A DNA stretch of 64,000 nt from Chryseobacterium sp. MA9 (GTDB lineage: Bacteria > Bacteroidota > Bacteroidia > Flavobacteriales > Weeksellaceae). Positions within the stretch are counted from its first letter, which is position 1. The number at the start of each line of letters is the position of its first letter. Of this stretch, positions 1-7,343 are shown piece by piece. Both the position numbers and the translations under genes were made by a program. The stretch covers positions 2,170,001 through 2,234,000 of the forward strand of contig NZ_CP075170.1 in assembly GCF_024399315.1 (NCBI RefSeq). Reading direction: 5' to 3'. The notes beneath the pieces are model-generated. The model searched no databases, had not been told where the DNA came from, and worked only from the letters and a program-made list of their open reading frames with translations.

Positions 1-1
1 T

Positions 2-202
2 GTAACGGCCAAAACAGACGACAAACCTTTCGGGATGGAACTGGGATTCATAACTGATGATGTAGAAGCTTTAGTAAAAAAAGCAATAGAAAACGGAGCT
101 GTTCTTTATGAAGATATTACGGTAAAACCATGGGGACAAAAAACAGCTTACATCATAGATCCCAACAATTATCTGGTAGAAATTTGTACTGAAATTCAAT
201 AA
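2..202 (+). CDS. VOC family (glyoxalase/bleomycin-resistance fold) protein, 3' end only
   Basis: The window opens inside this gene. The last 66 codons read through to TAA at 200-202. The piece contains the typical end of a vicinal-oxygen-chelate half-domain: GMELGFITDDVEALVKKAIENGA (a beta strand plus helix, given here by its positions of about codons 12-34) and then a closing strand with IIDPNNYLVEIC. The final Glu before the Cys is where VOC enzymes place a metal ligand. The family covers glyoxalases, dioxygenases and antibiotic-binding proteins, and the fragment does not tell which applies. The next gene starts 17 bp downstream on the same strand, so the two may be co-transcribed. Confidence 0.75.
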   Translation, partial: VTAKTDDKPFGMELGFITDDVEALVKKAIENGAVLYEDITVKPWGQKTAYIIDPNNYLVEICTEIQ

Positions 203-219
203 ATTTAAAAATATCTGAT

Positions 220-756
220 GTGGAAATAAGAAAATTACAAAAGTTAATCTCTAACCCAAGCTTAGAATGGGGACATAACGGCTATACAACAGACAGAATA
301 TATTCAGTTTCTTCTATCGAATTTGGAGGTTCTTTTGAATTTAGTTTAAAAGAAAAGGCTTTACCTTATACCAAAATCTGGGAAACCACTTCTGAAGATC
401 TGGAAGAACTCAATACTATTATTGAACAGGGGAATTCTTTCGGTGCTTATGTGAATGAAGAGCTTGCAGGCTGGATTATCTGTGAGCAAAGATCATGGAA
501 TAACAGTTTTTACATTGAAAATATTCTTATCAATGAAAAACACAGACGGCAGGGAATCGGGATTATGCTGATTAAAAGCGCCATTAAAGAAGCCAGGAAA
601 TTAAACTGCAGAGTTATTGAACTAGAAACACAGAATACCAACTACCCTGCTATCCAGTTTTACAGAAGAATGGGATTCAATATTACCGGCCTGAATACAA
701 GATTATATAATAATACGGAAGAAATTGCTCTTTTTATGACCTTAGATGTGGAGTAA
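220..756 (+). CDS. GNAT family N-acetyltransferase
   Basis: A 178-residue acetyl-CoA-dependent N-acetyltransferase of the GNAT fold. The acetyl-CoA binding motif A is clear at about residues 107-120 (NEKHRRQGIGIMLI, the R/Q-x-x-G-x-G/A loop). The C-terminal motif NYPAIQFYRRMGF (about 142-154) is the usual motif B with its conserved Tyr. The substrate cannot be told. The start is GTG at 220: the overlapping ATG at 218 hits a stop after two codons. The gene sits 17 bp after the VOC gene, a common pairing with small detoxification or resistance enzymes. Confidence 0.85.
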   Translation: MEIRKLQKLISNPSLEWGHNGYTTDRIYSVSSIEFGGSFEFSLKEKALPYTKIWETTSEDLEELNTIIEQGNSFGAYVNEELAGWIICEQRSWNNSFYIENILINEKHRRQGIGIMLIKSAIKEARKLNCRVIELETQNTNYPAIQFYRRMGFNITGLNTRLYNNTEEIALFMTLDVE

Positions 757-866
757 ATCTATGATATGGTATTATTATAAATATTTTAGTCTTCTTTAAT
801 TAAAACACTTGTCGGTGTGCTAATTTTTCTATACATTAGTAATCAACAAATTAAAACATGATTACT

Positions 867-1100
867 ATGAAAAATTTAAAAAAGCTAAAGAGAAATCAGC
901 TTGTGCTGATAAGTGGTGGTGACACTCCCTATGCAATTTGTGACATGAATGGTAATTGCCCACCAACAATAGGCTCATACTATTGCAGCGATGGTACCTG
1001 TTACAGAGTTTCCGGTGGTGGCGGTGGCAACCCCGGCTGTAATGAACCTATGCGCCTTTGCCAGGAATGGGAAACCGGTTGCGGATGCGTTTATATGTAA
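867..1100 (+). CDS. Double-glycine leader, cysteine-rich bacteriocin-like peptide
   Basis: A 77-residue peptide. The leader MKNLKKLKRNQLVLISGG ends in Gly-Gly at 17-18, the signature of substrates trimmed and exported by C39-peptidase ABC transporters. Bacteroidota have many such bacteriocin-like proteins. The part after GG is 59 residues with eight cysteines (25, 31, 40, 45, 58, 65, 72, 74), a five-glycine run and no long hydrophobic stretch. That fits a secreted peptide with four disulfides. I take the second ATG (867) because the family starts MKNLKKLKR; an ATG at 858 would add three residues. No transporter or modification enzyme lies beside it, so it must use one elsewhere, for instance the exporter at 42.8-45.0 kb. 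A terminator follows at once. Confidence 0.7.
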   Translation: MKNLKKLKRNQLVLISGGDTPYAICDMNGNCPPTIGSYYCSDGTCYRVSGGGGGNPGCNEPMRLCQEWETGCGCVYM

Positions 1101-1130
1101 AATATTTTGTTAGATAAAATCTTGTGGGGG

Positions 1131-1160
1131 GCGGTTTTTACCGCTCTTTTTATTTTTTAC
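1131..1160 (+). terminator. Rho-independent terminator after the GG peptide
   Basis: The stem GCGGT (1131-1135) pairs with ACCGC (1140-1144) across a TTTT loop. A T-rich tail follows. It separates the peptide gene from the regulator downstream. Confidence 0.7.
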
Positions 1161-1235
1161 TTCTGGAAAAACGTACTCAGACAAATAATCTCCGTTGATT
1201 TTATTACTTTCGCAGAAACAGGATCACTCAATATT

Positions 1236-1808
1236 ATGCAAAATCTTCTGAAATACATCAGATCCCTTACCTCATTTTCTGACGAAAGCTGGATGATGCT
1301 TCAACCCGCCTTATCAGAAAGACATTACAAGAAAAATGAATTGATGCTGCAGGAAGGTGAAATCTGCCAGTCTTTATTTTACATTGATAAAGGGTTTTGC
1401 AAAAGTTATTACGAAATAAACGGAGTTATAAAAAACACCGGATTTTTCTTTGAGAATGAAATAGCAACCAATATCAACAGTTTTGGAAGCGGGCACCCAT
1501 CTGAATTCAATATCATTGCTTGTGAAGAGCTTTATACGGTAGTTTTTGATAAAATCAAATTATTTGAAGCTACCGGAAAGAATCCGGAAATTGAAACATT
1601 AGGGCGTCATTGCATCCGTCAGTTTGCATGCAGGCAGGAAGAATTTTCAAATCTATTCAAACTCTATACTGCACAGGAAAGACTGGAATATTTTGAAACT
1701 AAATATCCTGAAATGCTGCAACGCATATCTCTCACCCAGCTGGCCTCATTTTTGGGCGTAGCAAGAGAAACATTAAGCAGAATCCGGAAACGGAGAATTT
1801 CCCGTTAA
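1236..1808 (+). CDS. Crp/Fnr family transcriptional regulator
   Basis: A 190-residue regulator with an N-terminal cyclic-nucleotide-binding-like beta-roll (about residues 20-115, MLQEGEICQSLFYIDKGFCKSYY) and a C-terminal winged helix (about 150-188, ISLTQLASFLGVARETLSRIRKR). The last part is a typical Crp recognition helix. The beta-roll lacks the full phosphate-binding cassette of true cAMP receptors, as is usual for these Bacteroidota proteins, so the ligand is unknown. The open frame extends upstream to 1107 through the terminator, but ATG 1236 gives the normal family N-terminus. A TTACTTTCG stretch at 1204-1212 resembles the TAnnTTTG -7 box. Confidence 0.85.
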   Translation: MQNLLKYIRSLTSFSDESWMMLQPALSERHYKKNELMLQEGEICQSLFYIDKGFCKSYYEINGVIKNTGFFFENEIATNINSFGSGHPSEFNIIACEELYTVVFDKIKLFEATGKNPEIETLGRHCIRQFACRQEEFSNLFKLYTAQERLEYFETKYPEMLQRISLTQLASFLGVARETLSRIRKRRISR

Positions 1809-1855
1809 CACCTTTTCCATTAAACAGTATCACCTTACGTTAAAAACAATATTAT

Positions 1856-2407
1856 ATGAAAACATTAATCTGGCAGGGAGTTCTTTATCAATCTATTGAA
1901 TATTTTAATGAGCAGATCAAAGATGAAAACTATATTGTAGAATCAAAAATTATAGGCTGTTATGAAGATAAAATTTATGCTGTAGATTACAGTATTCTCA
2001 TTAATAAAAACTGGATCGTTCAGAATTTTCTGATCAAATCTGAGATCAATAAGGTTAAAACAACATTAGAAGGAAAAAGGCATCAAGACCAATGGGAAAT
2101 CAACAACGTTATCAATCCTGAATTTAATGATTTTAAATTTATTGATATTTCTTTGACTCCATTTACCAACACACTCCCAATTAACAATTTACAATTAAAA
2201 GATAACAGCTCCAAAAAAATCGATGTGATTTATATTGATGTGCTTAACCAGCATGTCAGACCTGTCCAGCAACAATATACAAAGACAGCATCCAATAAGT
2301 ATCTGTATGAAAATATCGAAAATGATTTTAAAGCAGAGATTTCAGTAGATGATGAAGGATTAGTCATCAGCTATCCCAAATTGTTTGAAAAAATTGCAGA
2401 ACGTTGA
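1856..2407 (+). CDS. Putative glycolipid-binding family protein (PF06475-like)
   Basis: A 183-residue soluble protein. The opening LIWQGVLYQSIEYFNE, the following V-x-S-x-IIG...YAVDYSI, and the closing YIDVLNQHVRPVQQQY / EISVDDEGLVISYPKLFEKI match the pattern I recall for the putative glycolipid-binding family, a Spa/FABP-like barrel. The function in bacteria is not settled. There is no signal peptide. It starts 47 bp after the Crp regulator gene and is read in the same direction, so it may be its target. The assignment is from memory of the family pattern, not from a search. Confidence 0.6.
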   Translation: MKTLIWQGVLYQSIEYFNEQIKDENYIVESKIIGCYEDKIYAVDYSILINKNWIVQNFLIKSEINKVKTTLEGKRHQDQWEINNVINPEFNDFKFIDISLTPFTNTLPINNLQLKDNSSKKIDVIYIDVLNQHVRPVQQQYTKTASNKYLYENIENDFKAEISVDDEGLVISYPKLFEKIAER

Positions 2408-4284
2408 AAATTGTTCAATAAAAATTTAATCTGAAGACACTTTATTAAGCCAAGTTACCACAACAATCGACCAGCAATATCTTATTACGGGAAGCTCTAT
2501 CCAAAGAGATAAGCAGCAACGGAAGACTTTTTGGTTCTGAATTGAAATATCAAAACCCTGATAATATTTCCTATACAAAATTCAACGGTAATGTTTCTGA
2601 GACCGACTGGAAAACTTCTGTTGATGGTGTACTGAAAAGATATATCTATAATTATGATGTCTTAAACAGACTTACAGCCGGATATTATCATGAACCTACA
2701 ACTTCGGTTCCTGCTAATAACTTCTATAATGAAGAAATAGCATATGACCTTAACGGGAATATTACCCGCCTTCAGAGAAATATGAAAGGAAGTAGTAATA
2801 CTGCAGAATATATAGACAACATTTATTATACCTATTCAGGAAACAGGCTTATTTCAGCTTCTGATGTCACACAGAATTTTAATGGTTATCCAACAGGAGG
2901 AAATCAGATTGGTTATGATAATAATGGAAATATGGTTAACCAGCTGGATAAAGGAATTTCTTCCATTCAATATAATTATTTAAATCTAACTAAGCAGATT
3001 ACACAAAACTCTAAAGTCATTAACTATTATTACAGGGCAGATGGAGTTAAAATTAAGAAATCAGGACCAGCAGGATCAAACATTGATTATCTTGATGGGT
3101 TTCAATATACGGAAGGAAGCATAAAATTTGTTCAGACTTCAGAAGGGTATTTCAATTTTGAAAATAATAAGTACATTTACAATTATACAGACCATCTGGG
3201 AAATATAAGATTAAGTTAATATAAAAATGAAACCGGAATAGAAATCCTTGAAGAAAATAATTATTATCCATTTGGTTTAAAACATGGAATATCTAACCCT
3301 TCTGTAGGAAACCCAAGCTATAATTATAAATATAATGGTAAGGAATTACAGGAGACCGGGATGTATGATTATGGAGCAAGAATGTACATGCCGGACTTAG
3401 GAAGATGAGGAGTTATTGACCCATTGGCTGAAGCATCCAGAAGTTTTACACCTTATCATTATGGAAACAACAACCCGATAATGTTTATAGACCCGGATGG
3501 AAGAATTACGGAGTCTTTTATTAAGGGAATGCTGTCTGCTCCTTCAGGCACAACATGGTACAATACGGGGATGGGTTTTACCAATGATCAGGGAGGTTCT
3601 ATGGACTATGATGGAAACAGGATTACCTGGGGAATAGACTACACACGTATGCTTATGCAGAGTGTTGGTCTTTCTCATGGTGGTGAAGGCGGCGGTGGTG
3701 AAATGCTAATCCATATTCCGGAAGTTATTATTACCGGAAGGAAGGGTAAAGGCTTTGCAGAAGGTTCATACAATAGCTTCATGATGGAAGTTAAAGCAGA
3801 CAATGCAAGATTGGCATGGAACCTAAGCCAAAGCAGATCTTTACTGTATGACGCCATAGAAAATACCAAAGTAGGCCAATCCGTATCTGCCGCTGAAAAC
3901 TTCCTGTTTTTAGAATTACCTGCTTCTATGGTTGGTGGAGAGCTTTTAGCCGCTGGATGGAAAGCAGCCGGAATGAGCAGGCTTATCTGTCGCTCTGCAG
4001 CAAGGCTTACCAATGGTCTTATTAAGATTTGCTTTACGGAAGGTACCTTAGTAGCGGTAGAAAAAGGAAGCAAAAAAATAGAGGATATTAAAGTAGGAGA
4101 TCTTGTATAGAGCTACAATGAGAAGACTGGAAAAAAAGAACTGAAAAAAGTAGTAGAACTATCCCGCAATACTTCTTCCTCATTAGTAAAGATCTCCTTA
4201 AACGGGGCTGAAATTACCTGTACACCTGAACACCCTTTCTATGTAAACGGAAACTGGGTAGAAGCTAAAGACCTTGTAAAAGGA

Positions 4285-4761
4285 ATGGCCCTTACTACTT
4301 TAGATGGGAAAACTTCTCCTGTAGAATCTATTAAATTCTTGGATGAAAAAGTAAAAGTCTATAACTTTGAAGTAGAAGGCAACCATAATTATTATGTTTC
4401 TGAGAAAGGGATTTTGGTGCATAATGATTGCCACTTTACAAATGAACTTTTGGGTTATGTTGGAAAATATGCTCAGGTTTTTGATGGTAGTGTAAATATG
4501 GGGTGGCTAACTGGTGACATAATGGAAGTACAGGTTAATGGTATTGTAAGGGCTAATAGCGCGCCGAAAAATGCAGTATTTAAAGCATTAACAGAAGGAG
4601 CTGAAAGCATGGCAAGAAAATATGGTATGAGTGAAGTAAGAATACAATTTAATATGGTAATGAATCAAAACCTCAAACATAATTCCCTTTGGGCAAGAGA
4701 GTATGGTTATTTTTTTAGCAGAGAGGGTGATACCGTTTTTTGGGAAAAAGTTTTACATTAA
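4285..4761 (+). CDS. Hint C-terminal part plus polymorphic toxin tip 1
   Basis: This is the open piece after the last stop of the RHS gene, with an ATG at 4285. Residues 1-47 are the end of the Hint domain (VYNFEVEGNHNYYVSEKGILVHN), where His-Asn marks the self-cleavage site. Residues 48-158 are the released tip, beginning DCHFTNELLGY. I do not recognise the toxin activity. A central stretch, GDIMEVQVNGI...ALTEGAESMARKYGMSEVRIQF, resembles tip 3 (6442-6735). The gene stops 5 bp before the putative immunity gene, as toxin-immunity pairs do. Whether this piece is translated from 4285 is unknown. Confidence 0.55.
   Translation: MALTTLDGKTSPVESIKFLDEKVKVYNFEVEGNHNYYVSEKGILVHNDCHFTNELLGYVGKYAQVFDGSVNMGWLTGDIMEVQVNGIVRANSAPKNAVFKALTEGAESMARKYGMSEVRIQFNMVMNQNLKHNSLWAREYGYFFSREGDTVFWEKVLH
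4351..4430 (+). repeat. Hint-tail repeat, copy 1 (80 bp)
   Basis: This is the last 80 bp of the Hint coding region, GTAAAAGTCTATAACTTTG through CATAATGATTG. It is present again at 5318-5397 (four mismatches by eye) and from AACTTTG on at 6337-6404 (about four mismatches). Each copy is followed by a different toxin tip and a small gene. Confidence 0.9.
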
Positions 4762-4766
4762 TAATT

Positions 4767-5249
4767 ATGAATATAAAAGAATTTAAAGACAAAGCGATCG
4801 AGATTAGTCTTAAATGTGTAGATAAAGCACCAGAAGACTGGCTTACTTTTAATGATCAAATAAATACTCAATTATTAGATGATAGCTATGAATCCAAATT
4901 TGTTTCATTAGAAAAAAATGAATTACCTATTTTAGATTGTAGCCTAAATAATTCATATTTATTAGTTACAACTGAAAGGGTTATTTCGATAATAGATGAT
5001 AATTATGACGAGGTCTACTCTAAAGATTTTGAAGGATTATGTAATGATTATGAAAAATTTAATTATAAAAAAGAGAATAATCAGCATCCTAAAACTAATT
5101 TTATATGTATTGAAAAGACCAATAAATCAAAGTTATTAGCGATAATAGATTCTTATTATCCCGCTTTTTTTTCTAAAATGTTAATCTGTAATGTATTATT
5201 GTATAAGAAAGAAGGAAGATGGTTTTTAAATCCGAGTAGGAATTTATAA
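4767..5249 (+). CDS. Putative immunity protein 1
   Basis: A 160-residue soluble acidic protein (MNIKEFKDKAIEISLKCVDKAPEDW). ATG 4767 lies 5 bp after the stop of toxin tip 1. The open frame reaches back to a TTG at 4740, but that start lies inside the toxin gene. There is no signal peptide or membrane segment, which fits a cytoplasmic immunity protein. I do not recognise its family. The immunity role is inferred only from its size, its AT-rich codon use and its place right behind a toxin tip, repeated in the two following cassettes. Confidence 0.6.
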   Translation: MNIKEFKDKAIEISLKCVDKAPEDWLTFNDQINTQLLDDSYESKFVSLEKNELPILDCSLNNSYLLVTTERVISIIDDNYDEVYSKDFEGLCNDYEKFNYKKENNQHPKTNFICIEKTNKSKLLAIIDSYYPAFFSKMLICNVLLYKKEGRWFLNPSRNL

Positions 5250-5277
5250 ATAGAAATATTTAAATAAGCAATAAACA

Positions 5278-5310
5278 AAGAGATTGACCAACGATCAGTC
5301 TCTTTTGTTA
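5278..5310 (+). terminator. Terminator ending cassette 1
   Basis: AGAGATTGA pairs with TCAGTCTCT (one G-T pair) around a short loop. TTTTGTTATTT follows. It closes the toxin 1/immunity 1 unit just before the second Hint-tail repeat. Confidence 0.7.
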
Positions 5311-5317
5311 TTTAAAA

Positions 5318-5397
5318 GTAAAAGCCTATAACTTTGAAATAGAAGGCAACCATAATTATTATGTTTCTGAGAAAGGGATTTTGGAGCATAATAATTG
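5318..5397 (+). repeat. Hint-tail repeat, copy 2 (80 bp)
   Basis: The second copy of the Hint end, in frame with the toxin tip that follows. The Val before the cleavage His-Asn has become Glu (GTG to GAG), and the first tip residue Asp has become Asn. No ATG precedes it, so the tip has no start of its own apart from a TTG at 5381. Confidence 0.9.
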
Positions 5398-5734
5398 TGA
5401 ATGGACAAGCGCAATTACAAATACGTTAGAAAATGCTTCATCAGGTGTAACAAGACACATCTCAGAGCATTTTTTTGCAGGTGAAATTAATATTGGAGGC
5501 AGGCAATTATCACAAATGTTTCAAAAGGGATTATCGTACAAAGATATATTAGGAGAAGCTGCCTTGCGTATTGGGAAGGGTAAAGGGACTATTGGAACAT
5601 CAGCGCAAGGAGCAAGACAAATAATATTAGATTTTGGAAGAACAATTAATGAATCAGGAACAACAAGCCAAGTAAGAATTTGGATGAATGAAACAGGAAC
5701 AAGCATTAGAAGTTTGCATCCTTATACTAGATAA
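5381..5734 (+). CDS. Orphan toxin tip 2 (displaced RHS C-terminus)
   Basis: About 112 residues follow the His-Asn of Hint-tail copy 2: NNCEWTSAITN, then VTRHISEHFFAGEINIGGRQL, GKGKGTIGTSAQGARQIILDFGRTI and VRIWMNETGTSIRSLHP. A conserved-looking His near the start, a DFG stretch and a final T-S-I-R-S-L-H-P strand recall small RNase-type tips of the EndoU/colicin E5/RelE-like fold group. That is a guess from the pattern. With only a TTG at 5381 as a possible start, it looks like a silent cassette needing recombination onto a complete RHS-Hint gene. A different immunity gene follows 8 bp later. Confidence 0.55.
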   Translation: MEHNNCEWTSAITNTLENASSGVTRHISEHFFAGEINIGGRQLSQMFQKGLSYKDILGEAALRIGKGKGTIGTSAQGARQIILDFGRTINESGTTSQVRIWMNETGTSIRSLHPYTR

Positions 5735-5742
5735 TAATAAAT

Positions 5743-6294
5743 ATGGTAATAAATAAAAACAAAGAACTTTTTGGCTTTCAGCCTTATGAATTTACAAGTT
5801 TTTTAGAGGGAAATTCTTTAATAAAAGGCTATAAATATTTAGATCAACTTGTATGCGATTTATTGATATATGAAAAAGAAGGACACTATTATAAATATGA
5901 AGATGAAAATTTAATACTTTATAGTCCAACAGAGATTAATGAAAATGGAATGTTTTTCTTTAAATTAAAAAATAAATTTCTATTAATAGAGAATGAGAAT
6001 TTTCAATTTTATGCAAACTATGAAATTGATAAAGAAGATCTGGATATTATAATGATCGAAGCTATTGTGAAAGAGAGCAATAATAAATATTACTGGACAT
6101 ATTCAACAATGGATTATTTAATTGAGACATCCAATAAAAGATCTCAAGATATATATTTTGATTATTATCCTAATGAAATTGCTTTCGTTTTAAACAGATT
6201 TTTACTTTTGAAAAATATTACCAAAAGTGATATAGTAGATAAGCTTCAATCTTTAAAAACAGAGGAAAATATAATTTCTGGATTTTATAAATAA
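5743..6294 (+). CDS. Putative immunity protein 2
   Basis: A 183-residue protein rich in Tyr, Phe, Glu and Asn, with no signal peptide or membrane segment (MVINKNKELFGFQPYEFTSFLEG). It lies 8 bp behind toxin tip 2 in the same direction and ends just before a strong hairpin. The family is not recognised. Its immunity role is inferred from position and from the repeated toxin-small gene pattern. Its low GC and codon use match the other cassette genes and differ from the metabolic genes further right, which suggests transfer. Confidence 0.6.
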   Translation: MVINKNKELFGFQPYEFTSFLEGNSLIKGYKYLDQLVCDLLIYEKEGHYYKYEDENLILYSPTEINENGMFFFKLKNKFLLIENENFQFYANYEIDKEDLDIIMIEAIVKESNNKYYWTYSTMDYLIETSNKRSQDIYFDYYPNEIAFVLNRFLLLKNITKSDIVDKLQSLKTEENIISGFYK

Positions 6295-6298
6295 TCTT

Positions 6299-6336
6299 AA
6301 AGGAGAGTTATGCTATTTAAAGGATAACTCTCCTTT
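6299..6336 (+). terminator. Perfect 13-bp inverted repeat ending cassette 2
   Basis: AAAGGAGAGTTAT (6299-6311) and ATAACTCTCCTTT (6324-6336) are exact reverse complements around a 12-nt loop. The right arm abuts the first base of Hint-tail copy 3, so the cassette boundary falls exactly at the hairpin end. Confidence 0.8.
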
Positions 6337-6404
6337 AACTTTGAAGTAGAAGGCAATCATAATTATTATGTTTATGAGAAAGGGATTTAGGTACATAATG
6401 ATTG
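6337..6404 (+). repeat. Hint-tail repeat, copy 3 (68 bp, with a nonsense codon)
   Basis: The third copy of the Hint end. TTG of the ILVHN motif has become TAG (6388-6390), so even this tail is no longer open into the toxin tip. The frame into the tip is otherwise kept. Confidence 0.85.
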
Positions 6405-6441
6405 TGGACTTCCCCAATTACTTTCCAGAGTAGAAGGTAAT

Positions 6442-6735
6442 ATGATTGGTGGAGAATTTAAATATGCTAGTGGGGAAATAATAGATTTTTTAGGATATCA
6501 TAATGCTAAAGGAAGTACATTAGAAATAACAGAAATGGCCTTTTACCCTAGAGGTGCTATTAAAAACGAAATGGCTAATCAATTTGGAAATAGGCAAATG
6601 ATTCAAAGTCTTAAAGTACTCCAAAACTATGCAAGGGAAAATGGATTTACACATTTAAGACTTCAATTTGAGAGAGCAGCTAACAGTTCAGCAAAGAATC
6701 CTGGTCATATATTCGATCAACTTTTTAAATTATAA
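6442..6735 (+). CDS. Orphan toxin tip 3
   Basis: The tip region begins in frame after His-Asn at 6394-6399 (DCGLPQLLSRVEGN). The first ATG is at 6442, giving 97 residues. The second half, GSTLEITEMAFYPRGAIKNE...LKVLQNYARENGFTHLRLQFERAANSS, follows the same pattern as tip 1: Glu after a hydrophobic residue, helix with Ala-Arg, an Asn/Tyr-Gly turn, then hydrophobic-Arg-hydrophobic-Gln-Phe. This suggests that the two tips share a fold. Activity is unknown. The gene ends 3 bp before the small gene downstream. Confidence 0.55.
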   Translation: MIGGEFKYASGEIIDFLGYHNAKGSTLEITEMAFYPRGAIKNEMANQFGNRQMIQSLKVLQNYARENGFTHLRLQFERAANSSAKNPGHIFDQLFKL

Positions 6736-6738
6736 AAT

Positions 6739-6990
6739 ATGAATAATACAGAGTTATTGGAAAAATATAAAGATTACACAATCACTAATATTGAAGATTT
6801 AATATTAAAAATGAAATTAGAAGATAATTTATCTATGATGCAATCAACAATGTCATTAGTTTTAAAATTTAAATTAAAAATTACTGAAGCTGATAATTAT
6901 GTATTAAATTCTAAAGCTTGGTCTGATCGTAAAGAGTCAGTAGAAAAACTTCGGGATAATATTTTTGATAAACTAAAAAATCAATATTAA
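6739..6990 (+). CDS. Putative immunity protein 3
   Basis: An 83-residue, mostly helical charged protein (MNNTELLEKYKDYTITNIEDLILKMK), 3 bp after toxin tip 3. There is no signal peptide and no recognised family. It is much shorter than immunity proteins 1 and 2 although the toxin tips 1 and 3 look related. It may therefore be a different immunity type or a shortened one. The role is inferred from position only. Confidence 0.5.
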   Translation: MNNTELLEKYKDYTITNIEDLILKMKLEDNLSMMQSTMSLVLKFKLKITEADNYVLNSKAWSDRKESVEKLRDNIFDKLKNQY

Positions 6991-6994
6991 ATAA

Positions 6995-7037
6995 AAAGAA
7001 GCCGTCTCATTTCATTGAGTCGACTTCTTTCTTTTTG
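6995..7037 (+). terminator. Terminator ending cassette 3
   Basis: AAAGAAGCCGTCTCA (6995-7009) pairs with TGAGTCGACTTCTTT (7016-7030) at 13 of 15 positions. CTTTTTG follows. It closes the toxin cassette array. Confidence 0.7.
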
Positions 7038-7054
7038 AAGTTCCCTCACTGGCG

Positions 7055-7070
7055 CGAGCGTCCTCGCTCG
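7055..7070. repeat. GC-rich hairpin CGAGCG-TCCT-CGCTCG
   Basis: A small GC-rich palindrome in an AT-rich spacer, between the array and the next gene. It could be part of an interspersed palindromic repeat, but one window cannot show its copy number. Confidence 0.45.
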
Positions 7071-7090
7071 TGTCCATGAATAAAAACAGA

Positions 7091-7116
7091 AAAGCCACTG
7101 CAAAAGCAGTGGTTTT
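7091..7116. terminator. Hairpin CCACTGC-AAAA-GCAGTGG with T-run
   Basis: The perfect 7-bp stem at 7095-7112 has A-rich and T-rich flanks, so it could work on both strands. It would end the converging dehydrogenase relic on the minus strand and back up the array terminator. Confidence 0.65.
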
Positions 7117-7149
7117 TGTCAATATAAAAGAACCTCCTTCCAAAATAAA

Positions 7150-7300
7150 CTAATACTTTATCACAATTTTTTCTGTTGCTCCCTTTTCAAGATGAGAAAA
7201 AGCAGATTTTGCATCTTCAAATGAATATATGTGATCAAATGACTAGATGTATCTGATGTGCTGTCAAAGCCTCATTCATATGGGTAAACATTGATAATTT
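7150..7300 (-). pseudogene. Remnant of a zinc-type alcohol dehydrogenase / quinone oxidoreductase C-terminus
   Basis: The minus strand reads MNEALTAHQIHLVI from 7279 to 7238. It then needs a one-base frameshift (extra base at 7237) and goes on DHIYSFEDAKSAFSHLEKG..KIVIKY to TAG at 7150-7152. The V-I-D-H-x-Y-S-F-E-D-A pattern followed by a short helix and K-I-V-I is the usual end of medium-chain zinc-binding dehydrogenases. Nothing upstream of about 7300 on this strand continues the gene, so more than 80 percent is lost. Its position between the toxin array and an intact gene suggests that the array's arrival or rearrangement removed the rest. Confidence 0.7.
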
Positions 7301-7343
7301 GTTATTCTAGTAATAAATCCCCCTTTACAATTGTTATAATGAT

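Larger units (their letters stand above)
2449..4761 (+). pseudogene. RHS/YD-repeat toxin gene, 5'-truncated with three in-frame stops
   Basis: One reading frame runs from 2449 to 4761. It is broken only by stops at 3217 (TAA), 3406 (TGA) and 4108 (TAG), with no frameshift. In order it encodes the following: YD-type repeats (YNYDVLNRL, YDLNGNITRL, YDNNGNM); the RHS core end YTDHLGNIRLS; NGKELQETGMYDYGARMYMPDLGR; then IDPLAE and NPIMFIDPDGR; a linker; a Hint (intein-like autoprotease) domain from Cys at 4030 to His-Asn at 4420-4425; and a toxin tip. The stop at 3406 replaces the Trp of the usual GR-W-G motif. The stop at 4108 falls where GDLV is normally followed by Trp or another aromatic residue. 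The N-terminal secretion and shell part is missing. The full-length protein cannot be made by normal translation. Confidence 0.85.

Noticed and set aside
3675..4073. Minus-strand ORF of 132 codons within the RHS gene
   Set aside because: Shadow of the coding frame on the other strand, with low-complexity Pro/Ser ends.
2449..4761. Stop-codon recoding (selenocysteine, pyrrolysine or a changed code) in the RHS gene
   Set aside because: All three different stops occur in one frame, and neighbouring genes use the same stops normally, so nonsense decay is simpler.
4351..6404. Three direct repeats as a CRISPR array
   Set aside because: Only three copies of 68-80 bp, about 1 kb apart, coding the end of a Hint domain in frame; no cas genes.
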